This document shows positions 1-12,178 of a DNA stretch of 64,000 nt, in pieces. The DNA comes from Lichina pygmaea (Eukaryota > Ascomycota > Lichinomycetes > Lichinales > Lichinaceae), in the NCBI GenBank assembly GCA_963422465.1, contig OY730171.1:3472001-3536000 (forward strand). Reading direction: 5' to 3'. The notes beneath the pieces are model-generated. The model made no database searches and was not told where the DNA came from. It saw nothing but the letters and a program-made list of their open reading frames with translations. Numbering within the stretch: position 1 is the first letter of the stretch; each line of letters opens with the position of its first letter. The position numbers and the translations under genes were made by a program.

Positions 1-1
1 A

Positions 2-345
2 TACAACCAGCCCTTTGGCGGCACGGGCTACGGACCCGCCTTCGTGCAGGGAGACGTCGTCGGTGTGGCGTATCGGCCACGCACCGGCACCGTCTTCTTC
101 ACGAGGAACGGCCGCAAGCTGGACGACGTGGCGCACGGGCTCAAGACCCAGAACCTGTTCCCCACCGTCGGCGCCGACGGGCCGTGCACGGTGCACGTCA
201 ACTTTGGCCAGCTCGGCTTCGTCTTCATCGAGGCCAACGTCAAGAAGTGGGGCCTGGCGCCGATGACCGGCAGCCTCGCGCCGCCGCCGCCATACGGCAG
301 CGAGCAGGGCAGCATCCTGCTCGAGACCGGCCGAGACGGCACCGC

Positions 346-386
<41 letters not shown>

Positions 387-781
387 GTAGCGCTGGCGCC
401 ACCGGCCATTATCGATCTCGGAGCGGCGTCGTGCGGGCAGCCCCGCCGACGAGCCCGGGCCCCCTACGTTCACCGACGGACATCTCCCTCGCTCAGCTCG
501 AGCACGTGTCTTCGCATCCGGACGTCGGCGAGGGTACCAGTCGGGTGTCGGCCGAGGCGCCCCGGGGTCTGGGCATCTCGGACGACGACGAGAACGTGCC
601 GCCGCCAGAGTATACCAGTCCAGGCGCGTCCGACGCCGGCAGCGCGTACCGGTCCGGGCGTCGGTCTGACCGAGAGCGCCGCCGATCGTCAGAATCGGGC
701 CAACCGCCCGTTCCCAGCTACGACAGCGTCGTCAGCGGTGAGGCCGACCGCGGTCCACCCAACGAACGACGTCGTCCGTAG
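2..781 (+). CDS. SPRY-domain ubiquitin-ligase adaptor, Ssh4/Ear1 type (5' partial)
   Basis: The reading frame is open from the first bases, so the start lies outside the window; the stop is TAG at 779-781. The first ~80 residues are the C-terminal half of a SPRY (B30.2) domain, with the family-typical stretches GDVVGVAYRPRTGTVFFTRN and GFVFIEANVKKWGLAPMTGS. Two PPxY motifs follow: PPPPY at nt 281-295 and PPPEY at nt 599-613. In yeast Ssh4 and Ear1, PY motifs bind the WW domains of the Rsp5 ubiquitin ligase and direct membrane cargo to the vacuole through endosomes, so the same role is inferred here. A pure glycine run is encoded by GGC repeats around 347-388, and the tail is Ser/Arg/Pro-rich and probably disordered. 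The transmembrane segment expected near the N-terminus is not in view. Family assignment is firm; the choice between Ssh4 and Ear1 is not possible. Confidence 0.85.
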
Positions 782-1964
782 CGCACGACCAGTGCTCCAT
801 TCTTTCACGACCTTCCTTCTCGTTCTCGCTCTCGCTCGCTTCGTTCCTCTGCGTCTCTCATGGTTTCAAACTTTGGTCGGAGCTGGCGATACCATTGGCG
901 GCATCTCTCGCCCAGGGCTGAGGGGAGTGGCGTTTGGGGGGTTTTCTTGCATGGTCTCGGAGCCTTTTTTAGCGTTGTGATTTTGCTCTCGATCCGTTTG
1001 TACGGCTTCACGCTTGTCTTTCTTACGTGCGGGCGGATCCCTTGCTTCAGCCTTTTCGTCTTTATCTTGTCCTCCCCCGCATCGCTCAGATCAAGCCAGT
1101 CGCAACCAGCATTCTGGCTGGGACGTCGACACGGGAGCATGCGCGCTGGGCCTGGGCCCAGGTCGGAGCCTGGAGCTGGAGCTGGAGCTGGGCCTGGGGC
1201 TTAGCGCAAGGGTGGATGACGATGATGATGATGACGACGATGACGACGACGACGACAATGAGAAGGACTCGCACCGCAGGCTGAGCGGAGAACCGCCCAT
1301 GTACTGTACACACCCAGCACGGACAAGCAAATGGATTGAAGGATCTGCGTCCGTCTGACCGACAAGAGAACAGCGAGCCAACGGTCCGAAGGCTGACGGC
1401 CCCGCCGGTGCAGTACGAGACTTCACACTGAGATCATCTTGGACGCGTTCACTTCATCCACCACCGCCATACACACATCTCTTGAAATACCCTGCTCGTC
1501 AGACAAAGTTCCAGCGCCTTTATACACAAGCACAGCTACCTTCCTTCGTCCGTCTCTCCCCCTTCTACTCTGCTCTTAACGTACGTACGTACTGTGCTCT
1601 GAAACCTCTAAACGTCGTCGTGAGCAACAGTGACCCTTTCCGTCCTTTTTACTCTCGTCAATCATGTAAGTATCGCCAAGAGGTGGGAGAGAGAGTGGGA
1701 GGCAAAGAGCAAGTGAGGTTGACATGCACAGAATCAGCACATGTTTCCTATCAGACCCACCACCACCTTCGCCACAGGACACAAAGAACATGACAAGACA
1801 AGATGTGAGACGTGGCTCATCTGCAGAAGAAGATGTGGCCGACATCTGCCAGAGGGGTAGATTCAGAGAACAAGTCCTGTCCTGAAGAAGTGCACTTCTG
1901 AAGAGGTACAGTCTTGAACAAGTTCGGCTCTGAAGCACATCTCATCTCTTGGGATACTGTACTG

Positions 1965-2005
<41 letters not shown>

Positions 2006-2882
2006 GTACAGTAATGTAATGTACTGGTAATGGCATCACATTCAGATCACACATCACATTCCACCTTTCACCTTTCGTGTTTGTGTTTGCAGTCATGTTC
2101 ACAGTCACATTCACAGTCTTGCCAACCTTGAAATCCTGGTTGAGCTGTTCCTATTGTCCAGGATTCTGGTGTGTCTGGCACTGCCTGATTTACAAGATTC
2201 AGACAATAGTCCAGTCTAGTCTAGTCTAGCATATCCTACTGTAGTCAATGCTACTGTACAGAGTACTCCGTAGTCAACACTATGATACGGTACTGTAGTC
2301 TAGACAGTACGTACGTATGGGTAGTCATGGTAGCATCAATCATGGAGAGCCCATCAGATTCCACCTTGTCCAAAACTCCATGGTGGCAGCAGTATCAGGA
2401 GGCAACAAAGGATTCGTCACCCAGCAACAACAACAATGATGACAACTAAGCAAGTGCGGGGCTTTTGTGACTTTGGATACAAGGTTGTGCTGTATGATTT
2501 CTATTCTCCTTCTTTCTTCTTGCTTGGACTTGTATACTTGTCACTGCCACCTTTCATATGTACAGTATGTGCTGGAGCTAATTACTACTGTACAAGGCAT
2601 CAGCCCACTCTGAAAGGGGAGAAGCGCCTCGGGACTCGAGGGCTATTTGAGCCCCCGCTAACTGCCTGACTAAGCTACCCCCAGGCCTTGGCCCTCCCTG
2701 CGGCCGCAACGATATATTCCAGTACCATACGTACTGTACAGTAATTACCAGAATAGATGGTGGCGTGTGTGGCAGGATCCAGCAGGATCTGATCTGGATG
2801 GAGGGCTCTTGTCGTTACAAGCTGTGCTTGGCAACTGACCCCAGTTTTCTTTTAAGCCGTCTTCTTCTCCTTCCTTTCCTCT

Positions 2883-2914
<32 letters not shown>

Positions 2915-4820
2915 GTTGTCTTTGCGTAAGACAACAGCCAGACTGTAATTAACAAGCACCGGAAATGCCGAGGCCGAATAGAGGAAGAAGGGTGTACGTT
3001 GCGTACTTATGAGCTGAAAAGGTCGAACCGGTAAATCAGACATCGGTCAACACGCTCAGCTTGTTGCAGATCGTGCTGTAAGGACCAAGTACAGCACGTA
3101 TGGAAGTACGAATGTACTACGAGTTTACAAGTGTTCATGCGCGAAAGAAGGACCGGAGACCTGGGGGGACGAGGAAGCTGGCACTGCCTGGCGCTACTTC
3201 GGGCTTCGATAAATTTAAAAAAAAAAATCTTAAAGCGAGAACGAGGAAATCTGCGGCGGAACCGAAGGGTGGGGGACAAATGCTGAAGTTGAACGCTCGT
3301 ACAACAAATGCAATAAATGCGTGTGTACGGAGGTACTGCAGCCCGATGTCTGGATGCCTGTTGTCGTTGTTGACGTTGACGTAGTCGACCGTTGACCTCG
3401 CTGTAAGTTGATTACAGACGTAAACAACAAAGACGTGATGCGACCTACCTACCTACAGTACCTACGGTACAGTACCGGTACCTAATTTATCGTGCCTATC
3501 GTGCCTGGCTAGCGCTCCCCTTTACGCACTCGAGGCACTATACTGCGCGCACGGTGTAGGAAGGAAAACGTCTGTACGTGAGGCTGTGCTTTGCCAAAAG
3601 GATGCCCCTCCCTTTTTCTGCATCTCGAGCTTCCTTGGGCCAGCTGGCGTCAAGCAGTCGCTCACTCGCTTTCGTTGGCAGGGCGTACGTATCGATCGAA
3701 GAGATTATTCACTCAGCGCGGCGCATTCCGCAGGATCCTACACGACCTCTTCCCATCTCGCGGCTCACATCGAGTTCGAATCCAGCGAAGCGGTTCGAGT
3801 AGCAGCCCTACCAGGCTGGACATCTAGCAGCAGCAGCAGGAGCAGCAGGAGCAGCAGCAGGAGCAGCAGCAGCAGCAGGAGCAGCAGCAGAAGCAGAAGA
3901 AGAAGAAGGAGAAGAAGAAGAAGAAATTAACACTCCCAGGTTGCCGGCAACGATTGAGGCGCATCGAGGAGGGTCCTGCTGACATCAAATGCGCCGTCGA
4001 TGCAGCCTACCCTATTCGACACTTGCCTTGAGCCCTAGAGGGGCCCGTGGATGCTGACCTGAAGGCGGCTACGGACCTAGCCCGAGTGGAGGGTGGGCCC
4101 GCTCCCCCTTTTCAAGTCGGGTACCAAGGATGGCGCGGGCGCCCACTGGATAGGAATGCATGCTAGTAGGCGACACATGCAGCACTGCGGCAGCGAGACC
4201 CACGCCCTCTCGAGAACACCCACAGCTGAAGGGATACTAGCAGTACATCTCGATCCGGACAGGACACTCGACACTCTTCTCTCCTGCGCCATCCGACATT
4301 TGAGAGAACGACGACCATCGACGGAGACGGGAAGGTTACAGCAACTCAGCCACACCAGCATCTCGACATTTGCGCGAATCACCTGGTTCGCGGTCGGCTG
4401 TCGGCTGTTGAAGATCCCGTTCCGCTTCCCAACTCAGCCCGACAGCCGCGGCGTCGTCTGTCTGCCGTTGTGGCTCTGTAAGGAAGGAAGGAAGGAAGGA
4501 AGGAAGGAAGGAAGGAAGGACGAAGGCCAAGAAAGAGCAGGCACCACACAAGTGACCGCCGCGCAACGAAGCGGCCAAAGTGCGGCCGGTCTTTTTCGTC
4601 TCGAAATATTCAAACGCAACGAGCGCGGCCGGTGCTCGTCCAACCCAATTTAACGAGCTTTTTCCCAGCTCGTCCCGCCGGCACGAGGTGATCGACCACT
4701 ACGGCAGGACTGCCCTGAACAGCACGGTGTCGTCCACTCTTCCAGGGGAAACACCGTTTGACGTGCTGCTCGTGGACCGAAACTAGACTCCGTCTCGACC
4801 AAGTCATCGGGGCAGACCTC
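782..4820. other. long intergenic region with microsatellites, no gene recognised
   Basis: No reading frame here resembles a known protein. The region holds several simple repeats: GAT/GAC triplets at about 1214-1259, a GT run at about 1969-2002, a CTT/CCT pyrimidine tract at about 2861-2915, an AGC/AGG/AAG purine tract at about 3828-3925 and an AAGG tetranucleotide run at about 4481-4520. GTAC-containing short palindromes recur (for example near 1580, 2310 and 3450-3480). The last few hundred bases are probably promoter and 5' leader of the phosphodiesterase gene. Confidence 0.5.
4481..4520. repeat. AAGG tetranucleotide microsatellite
   Basis: About ten uninterrupted AAGG units lie upstream of the phosphodiesterase gene. 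It is a simple slippage-type repeat; no coding role is visible. Confidence 0.9.
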
Positions 4821-5006
4821 ATGAAGAAGAGGGGCGCAAGGAGAAGTGCGAGGAGCGGTGGTGCAGCCGCCGTATCCGCCGGTGGCATCACTGCCTCTGG
4901 TGGTCGGCCCGATGACGTTTCTAGACACCAAGACGATCTGGGACGAGGTGGAAGGTCCGAGGACGACCGAGGCCAGCTCTCGCCTCCACCTGACGACGAG
5001 CCAGCC

Positions 5007-8000
5007 ATGCAGGTTATCGTTCTGGTGAGTACGTTGCGTAGCTGCTACGGGACTCTTTAATTCTCTTACGTCCACCTCAGACCGCCGCCATCTGTATTCC
5101 GAGTGGCTTCCGGTCGTCCGTGTCGTTGGAGGGCTTTGTCCTTTGACCTGGTCCTGCCAGCGACTGTATGCTGCCGAGCATCTGCCCGGCCTGGCCGCCT
5201 TGTTCGATCGGGGCTCTGCGTTTGTTTGTTTGTCTGTCTCACGGCAAGAGCTCCCGAGGGGAAGAACAAGCTGTTGGTGTGGCTGCACCTCTCCCTGACG
5301 GGTCGATAGCTCGATGCATGCATGGTTCACGTTGTAATTCCAGCCCCCCGACGACGTATTTCCTTCAAGCTTCTTTGTTCAATCTGGTCTCGGATACTGT
5401 CGTTCGATGACGCTGAAGCCCAGTTCTGACTATGTTGCGTCCCTTTCAAGGGCTCAGGTGGCGGTCCGGTCGAGGACAATGTGACTGGGCTTCTGGTCCG
5501 ATCGACGTCGACGGCATGGTCCAAGGGTTCGGTGCTGGCCGTGGATGCCGGCGTCCACATGTCTGCCATCGCCCGGATCATGGAAGAGCATTTGCCGTCG
5601 TTTGGCTCTGTTCCGGACCCGGCCACGCCCTTTGGCGTCTCTGGCGTGTTGTCGCCCTCGGACATGCCCAGAAGAAGAGGAAGGGGAAGAGCGAGAGCAA
5701 GGGTCGAGAACGGGCTTCGGTCGGCGCCGTCTCGACCGGCTCGGTCGCTACGGCCGCGGCCGAGCCGACTCGATCTGCCGAGGGAGTCCGCGGCGAAGGA
5801 CTCCGACCGCGACGAGATGGCAGCGAGGAGAAAGTCCAGCGGCGCCAGCAGCGCGGCTGCCACGGCGTCGTACGGCACCGTCTTGGCCGGACCCTTTTCC
5901 GGGCTCAGGCTTCCTTCGGCGAGCGCGCGCGTCAACGCCGGCTACGTCACTCGCGAGCTCGTCTCGACCTACCTCGTGACGCACGCGCACCTCGATCACA
6001 TCGCAGGCTTTGTCGTCAACACGGCGGCGTTGACCCAGACGGCGCGGCCAAAGCGGCTCGCGGCCTTGACGCCGACGATCGACGTCATCAAGAAGCACAT
6101 CTTCAACGACCTCATCTGGCCGAACATGTCAGACGAAGAGGGCGGCATCGGGCTCGTCACGTACATGAGACTGGCCGAAGGTGGCGACGTCGCCATCGGC
6201 GAGGGCGACGGACGCGGCTACATCGAGGTGTGCGAGGGACTGGGCGTCAAGAGCTGGACCATCAGCCACGGCGTTCGGATGAACGCGAGCCGACGGCTCC
6301 AGAGGCGCCACTCGGCGCGGGGACGAGCCAGATCGAGCGGCGCAGATCCGAGCGGGTACATCGGCGGTGGTGGCGCTGGTGGTCACGACGACGACGACGA
6401 CAGACAACTCAGCGCGCGCAGCTGCGTCTACGACAGCACGGCGTACTTCATCCGGGACGACGCGACGGGCAAGGAAGTGTTGATCTTCGGCGACGTCGAG
6501 CCGGATTCGATCTCGTGGAACCCTCGCACCGCACACGTCTGGATCGAGGCGGCGCCGAAGATTGTCGCGGGGAAGCTCGGGGCCATCTTCATCGAGTGCT
6601 CGTACGACGACTCGCAGTCGGACGAGACTCTGTTCGGTCACCTCGCCCCGAGACACTTGATCCGGGAGCTGAGGTTCCTGGCGGACAAGGTGCGGGAGGT
6701 GAGGCGAGAGGTGCGGCGGCAGAGAGGCGGTGGTGATGGCGGTTCTTTGACCTGCCAGTCTGTCGCGCCCGGCGGGCTTCAGCGTAAGGCGTCGCGACCG
6801 CTGTCTCGCGTGGGAGACAAGGAACGACGGTCGTCGGTCAAGAGGAAGCGGAAACGCGGCGGTGCGACTGCGATGGTCGAGGATCCGAGCGACGAGTTGG
6901 CGGTCAGTGCCCCGAACCGGTCGTTCTTGGGATCTGCCGACACTGAGGTGGCGCAGCAGCAGCAGCAGACCAGAGGCCGTCGCCCGACAAGGCAGTCGAC
7001 CCAGCAAGATTCGTCTGCTCACAACAACCATCAGCAGCAGCCGCAGCAGCCGCAGAGCCAGTCTCTGAACGAGCAGCATCATCCATATCAGAACAACGTC
7101 ACGGCGACATCGACGTTGAAATCCTCGTCCACGTTCCATGGTTCTTCTCCGACGCAGCACGACGCGTCGGGAGTCCAGCCATCATCAGCAGCAGCAGCAA
7201 CGCCGTATCACATCTCGACCGGAACTCGACACGATGAAGCACGAGAGGACGATAAAGACGCGATGATGATCGATAGCGACGTCGTTCCTCGGGCTAAGCA
7301 TGCTCCGTCTCAGACGCTCGCACAACAACAGTCGATGCAGCATGCTCCTGAAGCAACAGGCCATCACGTCCTATCATCGCCTTTACCAAGACCCTCGACA
7401 GTCTCTCCACATTCCAAGAGACCTGACGACGCCATCCGTCCGAAAGACGAACACGACGGAGAAGAAGAAGGAGAAGAGGGCGACGACGACGACGACGAAA
7501 TCCTCCCCCTCCGAGGTATCAAAGTCGTCGTCATCCACGTCAAAGATCCTCTCAAGGACGATCCGTCCACTACCGCTTTTGCGTCGTCGGGCCGGGGCGC
7601 ACGTGTGTTTTCTGCTTCTGCCGGTGCTGGGGCTTCTACCTCTACTTCTGCTGGCGGTGGTATTGCTGGTATTGGTGGTACCGCTGCTCACCCTTCATTC
7701 CTAACGACAACAAGAGCAGTAGGAGGAGCAGCAGCGGCAGGAGCATCGGCAGGAGCAACCGTTTCTCAACCTGGCCGTCAAACCGCGCACTCATTCCTCC
7801 CATCAGCCTCCATTCCCCCATCATCCTCGTCGTCCTCATCGTCGTCCGGGTCGGGGGAGGAACAGGACGAGGAGGAGGAAGAGGAGGACGAGATGAGCGA
7901 GATGGAGGAGCGAGAGCATCTCCCGTCATCTTCGTCGCCGTCAACGTCCTCGGAAGCAAGGGTGCGCAGAAATATCCTCCTCCAGCTGCGCGCGCACGAC

Positions 8001-8216
8001 AGGGATCACTCTGGTCTTGGCGGTGCTGTTGGTGGTCCTGGTCATGGCACGCATGGTGTCATGAGCGGTGGTGGAGGTAGTGGTATGTGGAGCGGTGGTT
8101 TTATGAGTGGCGATCTGATGAGTGGTGGTCCCGCCGGTCCCGCCGGTCGTGGTGGTAGCACTCGGCTAGGTTGTCAGTTCATCGTGTCGAGACAGGGTAG
8201 TAGCATATTCATCTGA
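5007..8216 (+). CDS. class II (low-affinity) 3',5'-cyclic-nucleotide phosphodiesterase
   Basis: Two exons: 5007-5024 and 5451-8216, about 927 residues. The first encodes only MQVIVL and joins in phase 0 to GSGGGPVEDNVTGLLV, rebuilding the family N-terminus; the 426-nt intron starts GTGAGT and ends TTCAAG with a CTGAC branch site. The metal-binding signature HAHLDH is at nt 5982-5999 (residues ~184-189). A further conserved stretch FIECSYDDS is near nt 6590. The final conserved strand ILPLRGIKVVVIHVKD lies near nt 7500-7550. The enzyme would hydrolyse cAMP to AMP and damp PKA signalling. The catalytic fold is interrupted by a ~260-residue insert rich in Gln, Ser and His (about nt 6700-7490), and another low-complexity stretch precedes the C-terminus. 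An in-frame ATG at 4821 could add 62 residues to the N-terminus; 5007 was chosen because it fits family proteins. Confidence 0.85.
5025..5450 (+). other. long first intron of the phosphodiesterase gene
   Basis: GTGAGT donor and AAG acceptor in phase 0 link the six-codon first exon to the main exon. At 426 nt it is by far the longest intron recognised in the window, and a stop codon at 5427 rules out read-through. Long first introns can hold regulatory elements; nothing specific is seen. Confidence 0.75.
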
Positions 8217-9453
8217 TTCTTGATTTTTGATTTGATTCATGTGATTCTGATCTTGACATTGATACTGAAATTGATTTGATTTGATTTGGTGTATGTACAT
8301 ATGTATGCATGTACATATCAAAGTGGACCAAGACCTTCTTTCTTCTTCTTCTTCTTACTCTTTTGCTTTTCTTTTCTTTCTTCTCTTCTCTCCTCTTCCT
8401 CCTTCATGTTCATGATTGGGTTTTCAGTTGTTTGTTTTGCTGGAGTGTTAACTACCTGGCCTGAGTGTGGCAGCTATCTACCTGACCTGGCAGCTATCTA
8501 CCTGACCTGGCAGCTATCTACCTGATCCAGGAGCTATCCATCCATTAAGTACAGTAGCACTTTACATCACATCATTTCCTCTATCCAGACATGTCTTCTG
8601 CCCATCCACTCAGATGATGCACCTCCTGCCTGTCCAGATGATATATATCTTTCCTATCTGGCCAGAAATACCTTCTGTCTTTCCAGCTCACTGTACAACA
8701 ATAAACTACAGAGAGAGGGTGGGAAAGAAGGACAGACGGTATAGAGCCGCAGGCACTTTCGTACTCTGCATGCTCAGACTGGTGGGTTTGGGACTGTATC
8801 TTGGTACTCTTCTTGGAAGAATGGGCTGTTGTACTGAACTGGGTTGGAAGAGTAGTGTCATGTAGAGTAGGGTAGGGTAGAGTAAAGTAGAGTACATTAG
8901 AGCAGAGCAGAGCAGCACTCCACAAACATAAGTATATAAGATCCCAATAAGATTCCACAAGAAACTATCAGATTCTATCCAATCCAACAAGATCCCATGA
9001 TATATATGACAGCTGAAGTAATCAAGACATACGCCAGGGAAAAAGTACATGGAAAGGTGTGGAGAAAGAAGAAACCGACAAGAATAAGTGGAGGAGGAAG
9101 AAGAACAGACTGTTGGAGCAAGAACATCTCTTTCTTCTTTCTTTCCCTCTTTCTGTTTCCTATTGGTCCATATCGGCCCAGTCTTTTAGCGCGCTGGGGG
9201 GGGGGGATATAAATGCAGAGATACAAAGATATGTGGAGATGAAGCGATTCAGAGATGTATAATTGGGCGGCCGTGGAAGATGGAGAGGACGGACGGTCAA
9301 GGGATTGAAGAGAACGGTAGATGGAGACCTCGGAAGAGGACAATGAATCGAAGGGAGAAGAGACGAGACGAGACGAGAAGAGAAGACAGGAAGAGAAAAG
9401 ACAAAACGATGAAAGATGGGAAAGAAGAAGACATGCATCGCATCCTACAAACA
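8217..9453. other. intergenic region between two convergent genes
   Basis: 3' flanks of the phosphodiesterase (+) and the NIPA transporter (-). It contains ATTTGATT-type AT-rich sequence just after the first stop, a 20-bp tandem repeat at 8471-8530 and a G10 run near 9198. No gene is recognised. Confidence 0.5.
8471..8530. repeat. 20-bp tandem repeat, three copies
   Basis: Units at 8471-8490, 8491-8510 and 8511-8530 share cagctatctacctgacctgg; the third differs at its last bases. A looser variant of the same sequence follows to about 8545. It lies in the 3' flank of the phosphodiesterase gene. Confidence 0.9.
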
Positions 9454-11242
9454 TCACCGGTTCGGTCTCTTCGCGTTGGACACCCTCCGCCCTCCTTGCT
9501 CGTCCAAGCCCAGCTCGTAGTCGCCGCCGCCACTTCTCCGCAACTGATGGCTCGTCTTCTGCGGGAGATGAGAATGATGATGCTGAGCGGAACCGTTGGC
9601 GCCGCTCGGATCGACCGCACCGGGGCCGAGCTCGTCGTCGTCGTCGTCGTCGCCGCTGTCCTCGGTCAGGTCGGCGAGGCCGAAGCCGGCGTTCTCTTCT
9701 TCCTCGTCGTAGGCGTGGATCAGACCCTCGCGATCGTCGCCGCGGCGGCCGGCGCCGCTCCGAGAGTACGAGATGCTGCCGCTGCTGGCGCGGTGGTGGT
9801 CGAAGCTCCGCTGGGCCTGCATGCTGCGACGCGTCTGGATGCTGGCGATGCCGTCCGTCGGGACCCCGCTCGTGTCCTTGCCGTTCAGCAGACGACGGCC
9901 GTCCGGGTCGCCGCGCGACAGGTTGAGCAGGTACACGCCCGTGAAGATGACGAGGAAGCCGCAGAGCAGCGAGATGGTGTTCACGGCGTCGGTCGTGTTG
10001 AAGCCTCGGAAGAGGATAAAGGACGCGACGAGGGTCGAGGTCGTGAAGGTGACGTAGTAGAGGGGGTTGACTCTGCCCGAGTGATCTCGCGGGTCAGACG
10101 GAGCACAGGCCCCAATGGAAAAGAAGAAGAAAGAGAAAAGGCCTCACATCGAAGTCGAAAACTGGCTCAAGGCCTTGTTGAAGTAGTGCATCTGCGTCAG
10201 GATACAGACGACGACGACGATGGCAAAGACATAGGTCGATGGATGTGTAAACTGGTTCTCGCCGTCGGGCGCGAAGCTGATCTTCAAGGCGATGCCAAAG
10301 GCTTTGACGGACATGACCGTGATGGACCCGACCGCCGAGCAGATGGAGATGTAGGCCATGGGGTTCTTCTTGCCGTATCTGGGCGCGACTCGGTAGATCA
10401 TGGCGACGAGGAAGCCCATGATCAGGGCGCAGTAGAGCAGGAAGCCTGCAGCACGTCAGCGTTGGAAAAAAAAAAAAGATGCCAAGCCCCGAGTCGATCT
10501 AACCTGGCTGAATCGCGTAGTTGAGAATCTCGTCCACCGTCTCAATGTTCCCGTCCGGGGGTGCGTGGAGGACTATGATGACCGATCCGATCAGGCATAT
10601 CGCGCAGCCGAGCTTCCCGAGCGTGCCGAGCTCTTCGTTCAAGAAGTATGCGCCGAGCACCGCGCTGCTGGCCGTCAGCATGTCGCCCACGTGTCCAAAA
10701 CCGCTGGCCGGCTCACCCGATCAACACGCTGAGAGCGCCCAACGGCGTCACAAGGATGGCGGGCGCAAAGGCGTAAGCCGCAAAGTTGGCAATCTCGCCC
10801 ACCACCTCTACACAGCACAGTCCATTGTCAGCGCAGGTTGAGCGACGGGGCGAACACGGCTCGAGACCCACGGGTCACGATTCCACCCCACCATATCGGA
10901 CTTCGAAGATAGGAGAATCCATCGCCTTCAAAACCATGTCGTTCGCTTGCGTCCATGAGACCCTAACGAGGACGTTCAGCGGTGCCCGACGAAACGTCAG
11001 AGTCGCATGTCGTCGACGGACCTTTTTCATAAATACAAAACTTGCGCCTGGAACCGGCAGACGTCAGCATCGTGCATCATGACAGCCGGGTTGGAGGGGC
11101 GTACCAATAGCCATCGTCGACGTTATGGCCAACGCCAACCCAATATATCTATATGCAGAGACGCCATTTCAGTCGCGATATCCTCCTTGCCGGCGCCCAA
11201 TGCCTGATCGACTCTGGATGCCGCTTACTTGTCTTCCACCAT
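9454..11242 (-). CDS. NIPA-type magnesium transporter (eight exons)
   Basis: Exons on the minus strand: 11242-11229, 11148-11105, 11047-11022, 10962-10872, 10807-10717, 10664-10504, 10445-10148 and 10072-9454. All phases agree and give 447 residues. The N-terminus [13 protein letters not shown], then [33 protein letters not shown] and [13 protein letters not shown], match the NIPA (DUF803) family throughout, and about nine hydrophobic segments are visible up to residue ~290. Family members move Mg2+ across plasma or endosomal membranes. The ~150-residue C-terminal tail is hydrophilic, with a run of aspartates and a histidine cluster, and is probably cytosolic. Exon 4 was ended at the GTGGGT donor because only this keeps the GEIANF frame and family length. 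Exon 6 uses the downstream AG of a CAGCAG acceptor, since the upstream one would insert an extra Ser. Confidence 0.92.
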
Positions 11243-12178
11243 CGTGTCTCTAGTACACGCCGAGGAAGGCCCAGCACTTCACTCGATCGAAATCAGAAGG
11301 ACCAAAGATGTGACGTCAAACAGTCGAGAAGCCAGGCATACCCTGGTCTCGACTCCGGGTCGCCGTCTTCCTCACAAGCCTCTAGGCGAGGGGGGACACG
11401 CCGATGGTCGAGCAAGACAACGACAAGGTGGTAATCGCAGTGGTACCGTGCGGTGCGAGCAGTGGACGTGGAAGATGTCTTTTGGGGCGGCTTGCAGACG
11501 ACGGCTGTTGAGAAGCACTGGTATGCACTCCGGGCACATAGCGCTTATATCGCATCGGCATCGACACGATCAAGTCTTGGCGGCATCGTTCACTGGCCTC
11601 CTGTTGAACACGATCTTCACCTCTCGCGATGATTGACTGCCGGAGGCGTGCTGGCTCGGCTGTACACTGAACGCAGAGGATGTCAAGAGTCGGCGACAGT
11701 GGCCTCGTGGGCAGAGGTGATGGCCGTTGAATGCTCTCGCGCCTCGTGCGATCTCTGTTCGGGTCGCACACGCACGCACCCTCACTCGAGCGGTGTCCTC
11801 TTTGCCCAGCGAAACTCTAAAATAGAGACGGGCGGCTGCATATCACGTGACTGGCTGGCTTCCCCTGAACGACGAGGAAACGAGGGCGCAGGCTATACTC
11901 GATAGGTACTAGCGTCAAGATTCAGAGTCGAATGTGTCGCATCATTCTAAGACAATCGCCGGCAACAGAGGATCAAGGTCGATTACGTACTCACCTAGAC
12001 GCTTGCTGCAGAGCCGCGTTTCAGTACGAGGTACTTTCGTACGGGAGTACGGTATGTACATACGTATGTACTCCGTACAGGATAGCGGAAATAATGTTAG
12101 ATAGATACAAGCCAGACTTAGCTGCAGAGCCGCATTGTCAAAAATCTCGAGATGTCTTGTTGCTTGCGCTCGTACAAC
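11243..12178. other. upstream region of the NIPA gene
   Basis: No gene is recognised. The part nearest 11242 is presumably the NIPA promoter. GTAC-rich sequence (for example gtacatacgtatgtactccg near 12055) begins around 12030, next to the transposase relic. Confidence 0.4.

Noticed and set aside
3765-3800. tRNA-like T-loop (gttcgaatcc)
   Set aside because: The flanking bases do not pair to a T-stem and no acceptor or anticodon arm is found upstream.
4650-5330. 226-codon minus-strand frame across the phosphodiesterase first exon and intron
   Set aside because: No family resemblance, and it crosses a well supported splice donor on the opposite strand.
5432-6736. 434-codon frame overlapping the phosphodiesterase
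   Set aside because: Out-of-frame shadow rich in Arg; it lacks the HAHLDH and other family motifs, which lie in the overlapping correct frame.
9280-10524. Plus-strand open frame of 414 codons
   Set aside because: It covers the exons of the NIPA gene on the opposite strand, runs through its introns, and has only low-complexity Val/Ala/Asp sequence.
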